DNA of 64,000 nt from the NCBI RefSeq assembly GCF_007988945.1, contig NZ_BJVC01000001.1, forward strand, positions 186,001 to 250,000. Reading direction: 5' to 3'. Source of the DNA: Swaminathania salitolerans. GTDB lineage: Bacteria; Pseudomonadota; Alphaproteobacteria; Acetobacterales; Acetobacteraceae. The stretch's first letter is position 1; each line of letters opens with the position of its first letter. The position numbers and the translations under genes are program-made. This document shows, piece after piece, positions 28,553 to 36,130 of the stretch. The notes below the pieces were generated by a model. That model was not told where the DNA came from and made no database searches. It saw only the letters and a list, made by a program, of their open reading frames with translations.

Positions 28553-28873
28553 CGCAGGTGATGAAATGCGATGCGGCATACCTCTATCTTAGGCTCTGGC
28601 TGGCTTCCGTCAGTTGAGATGACAGCCTCCCGGTGGCTTGCCCGCGAATCGCTCGAGCCGAAACGGGTAATTCAGGACGTCTCGAATCGTTTCTATGGAT
28701 GATTCCCAATAGGCTCCCCGACTGAGGTCATGAAAATTTATATCATAATTTCAATAGCATAACATTTTTCGAATAAATTAGTAAGTTTTATTACTAGTAT
28801 TATACAAATACCGTATTATTAACGTCATGTGCCCTGGGGTAGCCATTCCAGAACGCTTTTTTCGGAGGAGCCT
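28553..28873. other. AT-rich leader of the polyketide cluster
   Basis: No gene is seen. From about 28730 to 28825 the DNA turns sharply AT-rich, unlike the surrounding GC-rich sequence. It contains the dyads and probable promoter of the cluster. The first cluster gene starts at 28874 with a GGAGGAG ribosome-binding site at 28864-28870. Confidence 0.7.
28778..28817 (+). promoter_or_regulatory. Candidate promoter and operator of the polyketide cluster
   Basis: TTAGTAA (28778-28784) and TTACTAG (28791-28797) form a 6-bp dyad with a 6-nt spacer. A possible -10 box TATACA lies at 28801-28806, with a weak -35 (TTAGTA) inside the dyad. A second palindrome, AATAC-C-GTATT (28807-28817), follows directly. 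Dyads overlapping a promoter suit the MarR-type regulator encoded at 37826. The link is inference. Confidence 0.4.
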
Positions 28874-30274
28874 GTGTATAAAAACCGCTGTTACATGCCT
28901 TTCATCCTTTACCCGCCGGACATGTACGATGTCTCGGGCCCGGAACGGTCGCAGGCGCTGGAAAACAGCCTCGAGCTGACTACCTCGGGCGCAGATTTCG
29001 TGATGTATCTGTCAGTTCCCTATTGCCGTGTCCGCTGCAAGGCATGTCCCTATTTTGTGGACCTGCTGCCGAAGGATAGCGACAAGAAGGCGTACCTGAT
29101 GGATCGTTATGTCGATGCGCTGGTGCTGGACCTCAAGCGCCACGCGGCGACCGAACGCTGGGGTAATGCGAGCCTGCGTGGGGTCTATATCGGCGGCGGC
29201 ACCGGCTCGCTGCTGGAAATCCACCATATGAACAAGGTGCTGGGCACGTTGTCGCGCTATTTCCGTCTGTCAGATGATTGCGAGATCACGCTGGAAGGGA
29301 ATGCCGAGGACTTCACTCCCGAAAAGGCTGCCTATGTGGCCAGCTCGATCATCAACCGGGTATCGCTGGGCGCGCAATCCTTCCAGCCGGAGGTGCTGAA
29401 GACCGTAGGCTCACCACACAAGGCCAACCAGACCATCGAGGCGATCCGCATGCTGCAAGCGGCGGGTCTGGAACATATCTCGCTCGATATGATGTACAAC
29501 ATGCCAGATCATTCGATCGAGGCCTGGCGTCGCGATTTCGAGGTCCTGCGCGAGCTGGGCATCAAACATCTGACGACTTATCTTTACCGCGTCACGCCCG
29601 GCACCCAGCAGGACAAGCTGATCAAGGAGGGCAGAGTCAGTCAGGTCGCCAGTCCCGAAAGCGATGACGTCCACAAGATGCGGGCGATGATTGCCGAATT
29701 CGCACGGGATGCGGGCATGACGAATTACATGCTCGAGCATTATGCAATGCCAGGATACGAGTCGAAGTACAATCATTACACCATGCGTAATTGCGTGGAC
29801 GCGCTTGGCGTCGGTGCCGGGGCCTATTCCTTTATTAACCAGCGCCGTACCGGCACGTCGAAGGATGTCGACGGCTATATCGCCGCCGTCGAAAACTGCG
29901 ATCCGACCTTCACCACCGCTTCGATCCCGCTCACGCCGGTGATGAGCCGACAGCGCTACATGATATTCAACCTGCTCTATTACCGGGTCGACAAGGATCA
30001 CTATGCCCAAAGCTGGGGCAGCGATCCGCGCACCGATTTCCCAGGCATCATGGACGGGTTGCTGCACGATTGTCTGATGCGGGACGAGGGAGACGCCTAT
30101 GTTGTCACCGAACTGGGCCAGTCCTGGATACAGAACATTATGCTCGAATTTTTCGACGAGAGCATGTGGGAAAACTCTGTCGCACTCCAGCAGCAGCAAA
30201 GCAGCTGGGCCATGAACGATCACATGATCACCCTTGGCGCGTCCAAGAAACACCATTGGCTTGAGAGGGCCTGA
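28874..30274 (+). CDS. HemW-like radical SAM enzyme
   Basis: A 466-residue radical SAM protein with the 4Fe-4S motif CxxxCxxC as CRVRCKAC (Cys51, 55, 58) after YLSVPY. It then has GVYIGGGTGSLL, ITLEGNAEDFTPEK, NRVSLGAQSFQPEVLK and the C-terminal HemN/HemW-type helical region. HemN-like enzymes include coproporphyrinogen dehydrogenase, haem chaperones and class C methyltransferases or cyclopropanases that modify natural products using two SAM molecules. The Cys spacing and GGGT motif are intact, so it should be active. As first gene of a polyketide cluster it is more likely a tailoring enzyme than a haem enzyme. The start is a GTG with GGAGG 5 nt upstream. Confidence 0.88.
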   Translation: MYKNRCYMPFILYPPDMYDVSGPERSQALENSLELTTSGADFVMYLSVPYCRVRCKACPYFVDLLPKDSDKKAYLMDRYVDALVLDLKRHAATERWGNASLRGVYIGGGTGSLLEIHHMNKVLGTLSRYFRLSDDCEITLEGNAEDFTPEKAAYVASSIINRVSLGAQSFQPEVLKTVGSPHKANQTIEAIRMLQAAGLEHISLDMMYNMPDHSIEAWRRDFEVLRELGIKHLTTYLYRVTPGTQQDKLIKEGRVSQVASPESDDVHKMRAMIAEFARDAGMTNYMLEHYAMPGYESKYNHYTMRNCVDALGVGAGAYSFINQRRTGTSKDVDGYIAAVENCDPTFTTASIPLTPVMSRQRYMIFNLLYYRVDKDHYAQSWGSDPRTDFPGIMDGLLHDCLMRDEGDAYVVTELGQSWIQNIMLEFFDESMWENSVALQQQQSSWAMNDHMITLGASKKHHWLERA

Positions 30275-30278
30275 CGTC

Positions 30279-30992
30279 ATGCTGAAGCAAATTGATCTAC
30301 ATCGCAGTGCCAGCGATGTTACCAATGTCCTGTTCGAACTGGGCGTGCTGGATGATGCCTTTCGGCAACCCGATCTGAAGGCCAATCTGCGCGACGACCT
30401 GGGCTGCGACAGTCAGGAAGTCGTCTCGGCCTGCGAACTCGTGTCGGCGCTCGCGCTCAGCGCCCCTCCGCTGGATGATGCCGATGTCGAGACCGTCGAG
30501 GATCTGGTCGGCTATCTCAGCGCGGCTCGCGACCCATGGCTGCCAGAGAATGAGCCTTTCGTAATGCAGGGCTCAATCGTGATCGATCAGGATATCGAAA
30601 CGGTTTTCGGCTATATCCGCGATTATCGCATCTGGCCCGACGTTCTGGGACATGTCACCCGTATCGAGCCCGAGACAGACGACGGCACACTGCAAAGCTT
30701 CCGCATGCACATCGCCGAGCTGGGTACGGAAACCGAATATTTCGTGCAGTCCTGGCGCTACGTGAACGCGCAGCATCGTATCATCGATTTCCTTCAGCCG
30801 CGTCCGCCCGAGGGCTTTACCGTCCACAAGGGCGGCTGGCGGTTCGAGGCGATCGGCCGAGGCAAGACGCGGCTGATCAGCTTCCACGGGTTCCAGCTGG
30901 ACGACAAGACTTCGGCCGAGGACAGCGTGGCGCTGATCCGCAAACACATCAATGCGGCACTGAACACATGGGCGCGTCGGGGCAATGTCTGA
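30279..30992 (+). CDS. Acyl carrier protein fused to a SRPBCC aromatase/cyclase domain
   Basis: A 237-residue two-domain protein. Residues 1-80 are an acyl carrier protein with the phosphopantetheine site DLGCDSQEV (Ser45). Residues about 95-235 form a START/SRPBCC domain (GSIVIDQDIETVFGYIRDYRIWPDVLGHVTRIE…WRFEAIGRGKTRLISFHGF) like the polyketide cyclases/aromatases of type II PKS. The fusion would hold the growing poly-beta-keto chain on the same protein as the pocket that folds it. It starts 4 nt after the radical SAM gene and overlaps the next gene by 8 bp. Stand-alone ACPs are the norm in type II systems, so the fusion is unusual. Confidence 0.85.
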   Translation: MLKQIDLHRSASDVTNVLFELGVLDDAFRQPDLKANLRDDLGCDSQEVVSACELVSALALSAPPLDDADVETVEDLVGYLSAARDPWLPENEPFVMQGSIVIDQDIETVFGYIRDYRIWPDVLGHVTRIEPETDDGTLQSFRMHIAELGTETEYFVQSWRYVNAQHRIIDFLQPRPPEGFTVHKGGWRFEAIGRGKTRLISFHGFQLDDKTSAEDSVALIRKHINAALNTWARRGNV

Positions 30993-31434
30993 TCTGTGTC
31001 TCAATCTGCTGACCCGGATCGACACAGCGGCAGGTGACGCGCCGCTTGACCGGATCTGGTCTCTGGACTTGTGGCTGGCCTCGCTGGCCCGGGTCAAGGC
31101 GGTCCACCGCCTTGAGGAGCGCGCGGATTATCAGCGCTTCGATCTGGTCTTTGACGCCGGACGAGTCCAACCCGACCGCGTCAGCGTCGAACGCCATCGC
31201 CGCGAAAATGCCGTGGATGTCGTGCATATGGTGCCGCCTCCGGGAGTCAGGGGACTAACGGCGACCTGGTGGACTGAGCCAGGTCAGGGCGCGGTACTGT
31301 TCGCTCGCCGCCGTATCCTGCTTGCCGAGGCTGACTATTCGCCAGCTCTGGCGCGCAGGATGTTCGGACTGCTGCGGGAAAACGTCGAAACCCTGATTGC
31401 AGCCGAGCGGAGGCCCTCATGCGTCTGCGCATAG
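30985..31434 (+). CDS. Probable SRPBCC-fold protein of the polyketide cluster
   Basis: 149 residues. The pattern of alternating strands (DRVSVERHRRENAVDVVHMVPPPG, LTATWWTEP, GAVLFARRRILL) followed by a long C-terminal helix (YSPALARRMFGLLRENVETLI) fits a helix-grip SRPBCC domain. Sequence identity to named cyclases is not evident by eye. If so, it is a second cyclase/aromatase-like protein next to the ACP-cyclase fusion. It overlaps its neighbours by 8 and 16 bp, indicating tightly coupled translation. Function unproven. Confidence 0.55.
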   Translation: MSDLCLNLLTRIDTAAGDAPLDRIWSLDLWLASLARVKAVHRLEERADYQRFDLVFDAGRVQPDRVSVERHRRENAVDVVHMVPPPGVRGLTATWWTEPGQGAVLFARRRILLAEADYSPALARRMFGLLRENVETLIAAERRPSCVCA

Positions 31435-32348
31435 CTATCGTGGGTGGTGGGGTAGCCGCCGGTCTGGCTGCCTCGATGTTGTCCCGGAACAATGATGTGG
31501 TGCTGTTCCGGCCGTCCCGCCTTAACGCTAGCCCTATCCCGGAAATCGTGCCCCGACGCGTGTTCTTCGAACGTGCTTTCCTGTCCCGCCGAGCCGAGGA
31601 TCGGATTATTCAGGCGGCGGAAACCCCGGTCCGATCGGTGACCTGGCGCAAGAGCGGGGGCACCCGGACGCGCCGCCTTCGCACGGACAGTCGATATCTC
31701 GTCTATGACAAGGGGCGTCTGGCCAAGGCGTTGCTGGAGGAAATTTGCCTGCTGGATCTGGCCGAGAAGGATGTCCCCGAGATCGGCGCGGTCACGGGCT
31801 TTCATACGGTGCTGGACTGTCGCGGCGCCAAGGCCGTGCAGGCCGATCCGGCCTATCGGACCGAGATGCGTGGTTACGCCCGGACCCGATGCCGCTACAT
31901 GCTTGCCGAGCGGCCCGATTATCTGGACCCCGCCACCATGGAATTCTGGTCGGAAACCACGGCTCTTGGCCACCGGCGCACCTTTTATATCGTGCCAGTG
32001 GGCGACTGCACGGTGTCGCTGGGCTGCTCGAGCCACCCTTCCGATCCAGTTGGGCATGAAGAGCTGATGCTGGCTGCCCGCGCCGCGGGAGTAGAGATCG
32101 CCGAGACGGCGATCCGCGTTCTCGGCGAGGCCGAGCCCAGACCGACCGTCACGCGCAAAAGGCTGAGCCAGGTCTACCCCTTGGGCGATGCCAACGGCCT
32201 GCCCTGCCCGCTGACGGAATACGGCACGCTTAAGGCACTGTCGCAGCTCGCGGTTATGTGCGGCGGTCAAAGCTTGCCGCATGATGTGCTGGCACGTCCG
32301 ATCAGCAGCGAGGTGGATCCGCATATTCCGATGGAGCTGTTCGCATGA
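31419..32348 (+). CDS. FAD-dependent oxidoreductase of the polyketide cluster
   Basis: A 309-residue flavoprotein. A Rossmann dinucleotide loop IAIVGGGVAAGLAA at residues 5-18 is followed by a second motif VLDCRGA and a third, YPLGDANG, where the FAD ribityl/pyrophosphate is normally held. This order is that of the tryptophan-halogenase/geranylgeranyl-reductase/lycopene-cyclase superfamily, but the protein is shorter than most (usually 380-500). A monooxygenase or dehydrogenase acting on a ring is plausible; no halogenase WxWxIP motif is seen. It overlaps the previous gene by 16 bp and the next by 4. Confidence 0.75.
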   Translation: MRLRIAIVGGGVAAGLAASMLSRNNDVVLFRPSRLNASPIPEIVPRRVFFERAFLSRRAEDRIIQAAETPVRSVTWRKSGGTRTRRLRTDSRYLVYDKGRLAKALLEEICLLDLAEKDVPEIGAVTGFHTVLDCRGAKAVQADPAYRTEMRGYARTRCRYMLAERPDYLDPATMEFWSETTALGHRRTFYIVPVGDCTVSLGCSSHPSDPVGHEELMLAARAAGVEIAETAIRVLGEAEPRPTVTRKRLSQVYPLGDANGLPCPLTEYGTLKALSQLAVMCGGQSLPHDVLARPISSEVDPHIPMELFA

Positions 32349-33082
32349 ATGCATTTCAATGCATCTCGACTGCGCTTTATCCCGGCAATGGCGAGCCGGT
32401 GACGATCAAGGTCGACACGCTCGATCATGTTGCAGGGGTGGCGCATCTGTGTCGCGGCTTCGATATCGCACCGCAGGATTGGCCCGACGGCTACGGCATC
32501 TCGAACGAGAACGTTACGCTTTCGACGCATCAGGGCACGCATATCGACGCGCCGCTGCATTACGCACCGGGGTTATCCGACATCGCCGCCGCTCCAATCG
32601 ACAATTTCATGGGCCAGGCGGTGGTCGTGACGGATACCGTCTCGGGTGGCGACACAGTCGACATTGATTTTGGTGTCTATCTTCAACTGCTTGACAGCCA
32701 TGCTGGCAGCGCCCGGGCCGTCTTTTTCATCACCGGCGCTTATCGGCGCTATGGAGAGACAAGTTATTTCACCGATTTCAAAGGCGTTCCTGCCCGCTAT
32801 GTCGAGGCGGCGCTGGATCGCGGATACACGCTCATCGGCACGGACGCGTTCAGCCTCGATCCGCCCTTCGCCGTCATGTCGCGTGCCTTTGTCGAAACCC
32901 GCGACCAGGCCGTGCTCTGGCCTGCGCATGTTCTGGGGCGCACCCGACCCTATTACCAGATCGAGCGTCTGTGCAACCTCGAGGATTTCGAGGGTGCCGA
33001 GCTGATCGAATTCATCGCTCTGCCTGTCAAGATTCATTGCGGGGCCGCCTGGACCCGCGCCATCGCCAGGAAACTGAAATGA
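32345..33082 (+). CDS. Cyclase family protein (kynurenine-formamidase fold)
   Basis: A 245-residue metal-dependent hydrolase-fold cyclase. The signature HxGTHxDxPxH appears as THQGTHIDAPLH (His62, His66, Asp68, His72), and IGTDAFSLD forms the rest of the site. The family includes kynurenine formamidase and late cyclases of aromatic polyketide pathways. In this operon, between a flavoprotein and a type II ketosynthase, a ring-closing role is most likely. ATG 32345 overlaps the previous stop, and its own stop overlaps the ketosynthase start (ATGA). All metal ligands are present. Confidence 0.85.
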   Translation: MNAFQCISTALYPGNGEPVTIKVDTLDHVAGVAHLCRGFDIAPQDWPDGYGISNENVTLSTHQGTHIDAPLHYAPGLSDIAAAPIDNFMGQAVVVTDTVSGGDTVDIDFGVYLQLLDSHAGSARAVFFITGAYRRYGETSYFTDFKGVPARYVEAALDRGYTLIGTDAFSLDPPFAVMSRAFVETRDQAVLWPAHVLGRTRPYYQIERLCNLEDFEGAELIEFIALPVKIHCGAAWTRAIARKLK

Positions 33083-34230
33083 CGAAACTATTTATCGAAA
33101 ACGCTGCCGCGCTCAGCCCACTTGGAGCCAGCCTGGATGAAATCTGGTCGGCGGTGATGGCCCGCAAGACCGTCTATGGCAAGGTCTCGCTGCCCGGGGA
33201 CCGAAGCTTCTACGCGGCCGAGACGCGACCCGGCACCGGCTCGGACATTTCTGTCTATGCGCCGCTCTTCAACGACGCGATCCGCGGCATGGTCGCCGAT
33301 TTGGGTATCGCTGAACCGGTCGACGCCGTCTTCTTTGCAACCGCAGTCGGCAACCTCGGCCAGGTCGAAAACGAGGTCTATGCGGGTCGCTCGATCACGC
33401 TGGATGATCTGGATTTTGCACAGGTCGAGGCAGTGTTTGCCGATACCCCTGCCTGGGGCCCCGAAACCCGCTTTGTTTCGGTCCCTACCGGCTGCTGCGC
33501 CGGACTTCAGGCAACCGGTCTTGCCAAGGCCGTGATGGAGCGCATGGGCATCAAGCGCGCCATCATCATGTCGCTGGATTTCGGGCTGACGCCGCTCGCC
33601 TTCGAAGCCTTCCACAAGATCAACGCCACGACCGGCTATGACCGCAGCGCCAATGCCAGCCCCTCGCGCCCCTTCTGCCGAAATCGCAACGGTTTTCTGT
33701 TTTCCGATGGTGGCGGCGCCATTCTGGTCAGCACCGAGCAAAGCTTTCCGGACCAGCCGTGTATCAGCGGCTATGGCTGCGTCTCCAGTGCCTATCATAT
33801 GACCGATATCGCGACCGACGGCGACGCTATCGGTAAAAGCATTATGCTGGCCCTGCAACAATCGGGCCTCGCCGGGCACGAGATCGGCCATGTCAATCTG
33901 CACGCCTCGGGTACCCAGCAGAATGACGAGGCCGAATATAACGCTCTGCTGGCCACTTTGGGCAGCGACCTGCCGACAATCACTGCCTTCAAGGGCAATC
34001 ATGGCCACGCGCTGGGCGGCGCCAACATGATCGAGTTGGCGTTGTCGTGGAAGATCCTGCGCGAGGCTACGATCCCGCCCACCCCCGAGCATTTACCCAT
34101 CGACGCCTATGACGCCGTCACGCCGCGTAGCACGCCGCAGGCGCTGGACCGCCTGTCCATCCTCAAGACCGCCAGCGGTTTCTCGGGGATCCATGCCAGC
34201 CTCATTATGGAAGCGTCAATATGTGCATGA
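33079..34230 (+). CDS. Type II polyketide ketosynthase (KS-alpha-like)
   Basis: A 383-residue condensing enzyme. The catalytic Cys lies in VPTGCCAGL (Cys139), matching the STGCTSGL of aromatic type II KS-alpha. The two active-site His are in NLHASGTQQND (His275) and KGNHGHALGG (His310, with Lys305). The motif SSAYHMT at 237-243 mirrors the SNAYHMT of actinobacterial KS-alpha, and RNGFLFSDGGGA is also conserved. It should condense malonyl units on the cluster ACP. It is 20-40 residues shorter than usual, mainly at the N-terminus. It overlaps the next gene by 10 bp. Confidence 0.9.
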   Translation: MTKLFIENAAALSPLGASLDEIWSAVMARKTVYGKVSLPGDRSFYAAETRPGTGSDISVYAPLFNDAIRGMVADLGIAEPVDAVFFATAVGNLGQVENEVYAGRSITLDDLDFAQVEAVFADTPAWGPETRFVSVPTGCCAGLQATGLAKAVMERMGIKRAIIMSLDFGLTPLAFEAFHKINATTGYDRSANASPSRPFCRNRNGFLFSDGGGAILVSTEQSFPDQPCISGYGCVSSAYHMTDIATDGDAIGKSIMLALQQSGLAGHEIGHVNLHASGTQQNDEAEYNALLATLGSDLPTITAFKGNHGHALGGANMIELALSWKILREATIPPTPEHLPIDAYDAVTPRSTPQALDRLSILKTASGFSGIHASLIMEASICA

Positions 34231-34874
34231 CCTTTACCTGTGTCCTCTCGGGTGAGAACGCAACGCTGTCGGACATGAAAACAGGTGCGCAGTCGATCAT
34301 GTCCCGTAGATCCTTCGACGGGCTGATCAGCCGCCGTCAGCGCGGCAAGCTGTCGACGGGCGCGCGTATCGCGGGCGGCATGTACAGTCATTTCGGGCTG
34401 ACCGCGTTGCTGGAGGAGCTGGGGGCCGATCCGAAGGATACACCCATCGTGATCTACAACCGTTACGCCAACTGGGATTATGTCGCCGACAGCATGTGCA
34501 AGGATCAGCGCATGACGCTGGACGGGGTGAACAACTATGTCGCTACCGCTTGGTTTCCCGCGACCGTGCAGGGCTATCTGACCATCGTGAACGGCAACAA
34601 GGGTGAGGCGATCACCATTGCCAGCAAGGATCGCGGTCTTCGGGCCGCAGCGGCCGACAGCCTTTTCAAGCGCGATGCCAGCGGCGCGCGTCGAGGCGTC
34701 GTGCTGGTCGGCACCTTCGAGGCCATTCCCGCGAAAATCGGCCCCATTTCGGTCGATCGGGCCCTTTCCTGCGCCTTTGGCGCCTTCAGCCTGGTGACCG
34801 CCGAGAGCACCGAAGAGCAGATCGAAACCGCGCTGGACGCGCATCAGGAGCTTTACAGCCATGTCGCAATCTGA
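34221..34874 (+). CDS. Half-length chain-length-factor-like ketosynthase homologue
   Basis: 217 residues that align by eye with the N-terminal half of a type II chain-length factor: NNYVATAWFPATVQGYLTI resembles the AYQSFAWFYAVNTGQISI block, and ITIASKDRGLRAA takes the place of VTEQAGGLDA. The position of the catalytic Cys (Gln in chain-length factors) is Lys136. The C-terminal half with the His residues is absent, and the stop lies within tightly packed genes, so this is not simple decay. It follows the ketosynthase immediately, as a chain-length factor does. It may form a reduced KS/CLF heterodimer. ATG 34227, overlapping the ketosynthase stop, is an alternative start. Confidence 0.6.
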   Translation: MCMTFTCVLSGENATLSDMKTGAQSIMSRRSFDGLISRRQRGKLSTGARIAGGMYSHFGLTALLEELGADPKDTPIVIYNRYANWDYVADSMCKDQRMTLDGVNNYVATAWFPATVQGYLTIVNGNKGEAITIASKDRGLRAAAADSLFKRDASGARRGVVLVGTFEAIPAKIGPISVDRALSCAFGAFSLVTAESTEEQIETALDAHQELYSHVAI

Positions 34875-35325
34875 AACCAGAACCGCCCGCGTATTCGAGC
34901 ACAGCATCGAGATCCCCGCTGAGGCCTCTCTGCAGATCTGGCAGGCCTGGTGCGCCCTGTCTCGCTGGCCCGATTGGGACACTTCGCTGCGTGGCGTCAA
35001 CGCCGCCGAGGATGGGCTAGCGCTTGGCAAGGGCTTTACCGTTGTCCCCAAGGCGACCGCCGCGCCGATCCCGGTCAACGTCACCGCTTTCCAGGAAGGA
35101 CGACACTTCACCACCAGTTCGATCAGTCCGCTGGGGTTGCTTTCCTTCGGTCATTCGATCTGCAAGACCGCCAGCGCGCAAGTGACCCACTCGGTCTGCG
35201 CCGTCGCGACGGGCGAGGCGCCGATTCCGGACACGATCTGGGAACGCCTGCGGTCGGATGTCGTCGAGAGCGTCACGGCTCTGGCGCGCATCGCCACGCT
35301 GCAAAATGATGAGGTCAGCGCATGA
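34861..35325 (+). CDS. SRPBCC-fold cyclase-like protein
   Basis: A 154-residue helix-grip protein. The N-terminus EHSIEIPAEASLQIWQAWCALSRWPDWDTSL is the standard first strand, helices and W-P-x-W-D loop of polyketide cyclase/dehydrase-type SRPBCC domains. A C-terminal helix (IWERLRSDVVESVTALARI) closes the cavity. It overlaps the chain-length-factor-like gene by 14 bp and the EVE gene by 4. A role in folding or dehydrating the polyketide is inferred from fold and context; lipid or ligand binding without catalysis is possible. Confidence 0.75.
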   Translation: MSQSETRTARVFEHSIEIPAEASLQIWQAWCALSRWPDWDTSLRGVNAAEDGLALGKGFTVVPKATAAPIPVNVTAFQEGRHFTTSSISPLGLLSFGHSICKTASAQVTHSVCAVATGEAPIPDTIWERLRSDVVESVTALARIATLQNDEVSA

Positions 35326-35738
35326 TCCACTGGATCGCTGTCATCTCCCGCGCGCATGCCCGCATTGCGGCCGCGTCGGGATTTCTGCAGGTATGTCACG
35401 GCAAGGCGGGCCCGCTTCGGCGGACCCGCGCCGGGGACGAGGTTTTCATCTATTGCCCCCGCGAAGGCATGGGGGCCGGAGACGTCCTGAAGCGCGTGGA
35501 ATTCCGCTGCACCTTCGACGATGACTGCATCTATTCGGTCGAGCAGGCGCCGGGCTTCACCCCTTTCCGCAAGGATGTCTCTTTCGATAAGGGGTTTCAG
35601 GGGGTGGCAATTCATGACGTCGCCGGGTTGGAGCTGACCGCATCTCCCCAGTGGGGCTTGCTGGCGCGGCGCGGTTTCTTCACCATCAGCGCCCATGACG
35701 CCGAGCTTCTGCGCAGTCATGACAGGGCTGCACGATGA
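35322..35738 (+). CDS. EVE (PUA-like) domain protein
   Basis: A 138-residue EVE domain: HWIAVISRAHARIAAASGFLQVCHGKAGPLRRTRAGDEVFIYCPREG has the typical strand pattern with the QVCHGK and GD elements. EVE domains are PUA-like folds known or proposed to bind modified bases in DNA or RNA and are common in defence systems. One inside a polyketide operon is unexpected. The cage could instead bind an aromatic metabolite. ATG 35322 and the stop both overlap neighbours by 4 bp, so it belongs to the operon. Confidence 0.8.
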   Translation: MIHWIAVISRAHARIAAASGFLQVCHGKAGPLRRTRAGDEVFIYCPREGMGAGDVLKRVEFRCTFDDDCIYSVEQAPGFTPFRKDVSFDKGFQGVAIHDVAGLELTASPQWGLLARRGFFTISAHDAELLRSHDRAAR

Positions 35739-36130
35739 GCGTTTCAGACAAGATCGTCGTGCTGTTCGACCAGATCACCGCGCCCGAGTTCTTTCGCCGG
35801 CTGGAATGGCCCTTTCTGGTCAAGGCATGGTCCAAGGCCATAGGCTGGCGACATCTCGCGCCGCACAAGGTAGAGCTGGAGCTGGCGGGCCTTGACGGCC
35901 TCGACAAGATCACCATCAGTCGGCGCGTGCGTGGGCAGAACATCTTCATCGGCGCGCGCGATGCCCAAGGTGATCTGATCCAGTCGGGCCTCTGGACCTT
36001 CGATGCCGAAGCGGGCCTGGGTGTCTGCTATCGGCGCGTCTACAAGCCCGAGCTGGCTGAGACGTTGCGCGAACGGCTGGCTGATTTCTGCTGCGCGACC
36101 TTCCTGAAGAAGGAACGACCCGATGTCTAA
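35735..36130 (+). CDS. Unrecognised 131-residue cluster protein
   Basis: I do not recognise this protein. It has a helical, Trp-rich first half (PEFFRRLEWPFLVKAWSKAIGW) and a strand-rich middle (KITISRRVRGQNIFIGARDAQGD, then SGLWTFDAEAGLGVCYRRV). A Cys pair lies near the end (FCCATFLKKERP). No signal peptide, membrane helix or known catalytic motif is visible. It overlaps the EVE gene by 4 bp and the MFS exporter by 8 bp, so it is co-translated with cluster genes. Codon pattern and overlaps support a real gene. Confidence 0.65.
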   Translation: MSVSDKIVVLFDQITAPEFFRRLEWPFLVKAWSKAIGWRHLAPHKVELELAGLDGLDKITISRRVRGQNIFIGARDAQGDLIQSGLWTFDAEAGLGVCYRRVYKPELAETLRERLADFCCATFLKKERPDV

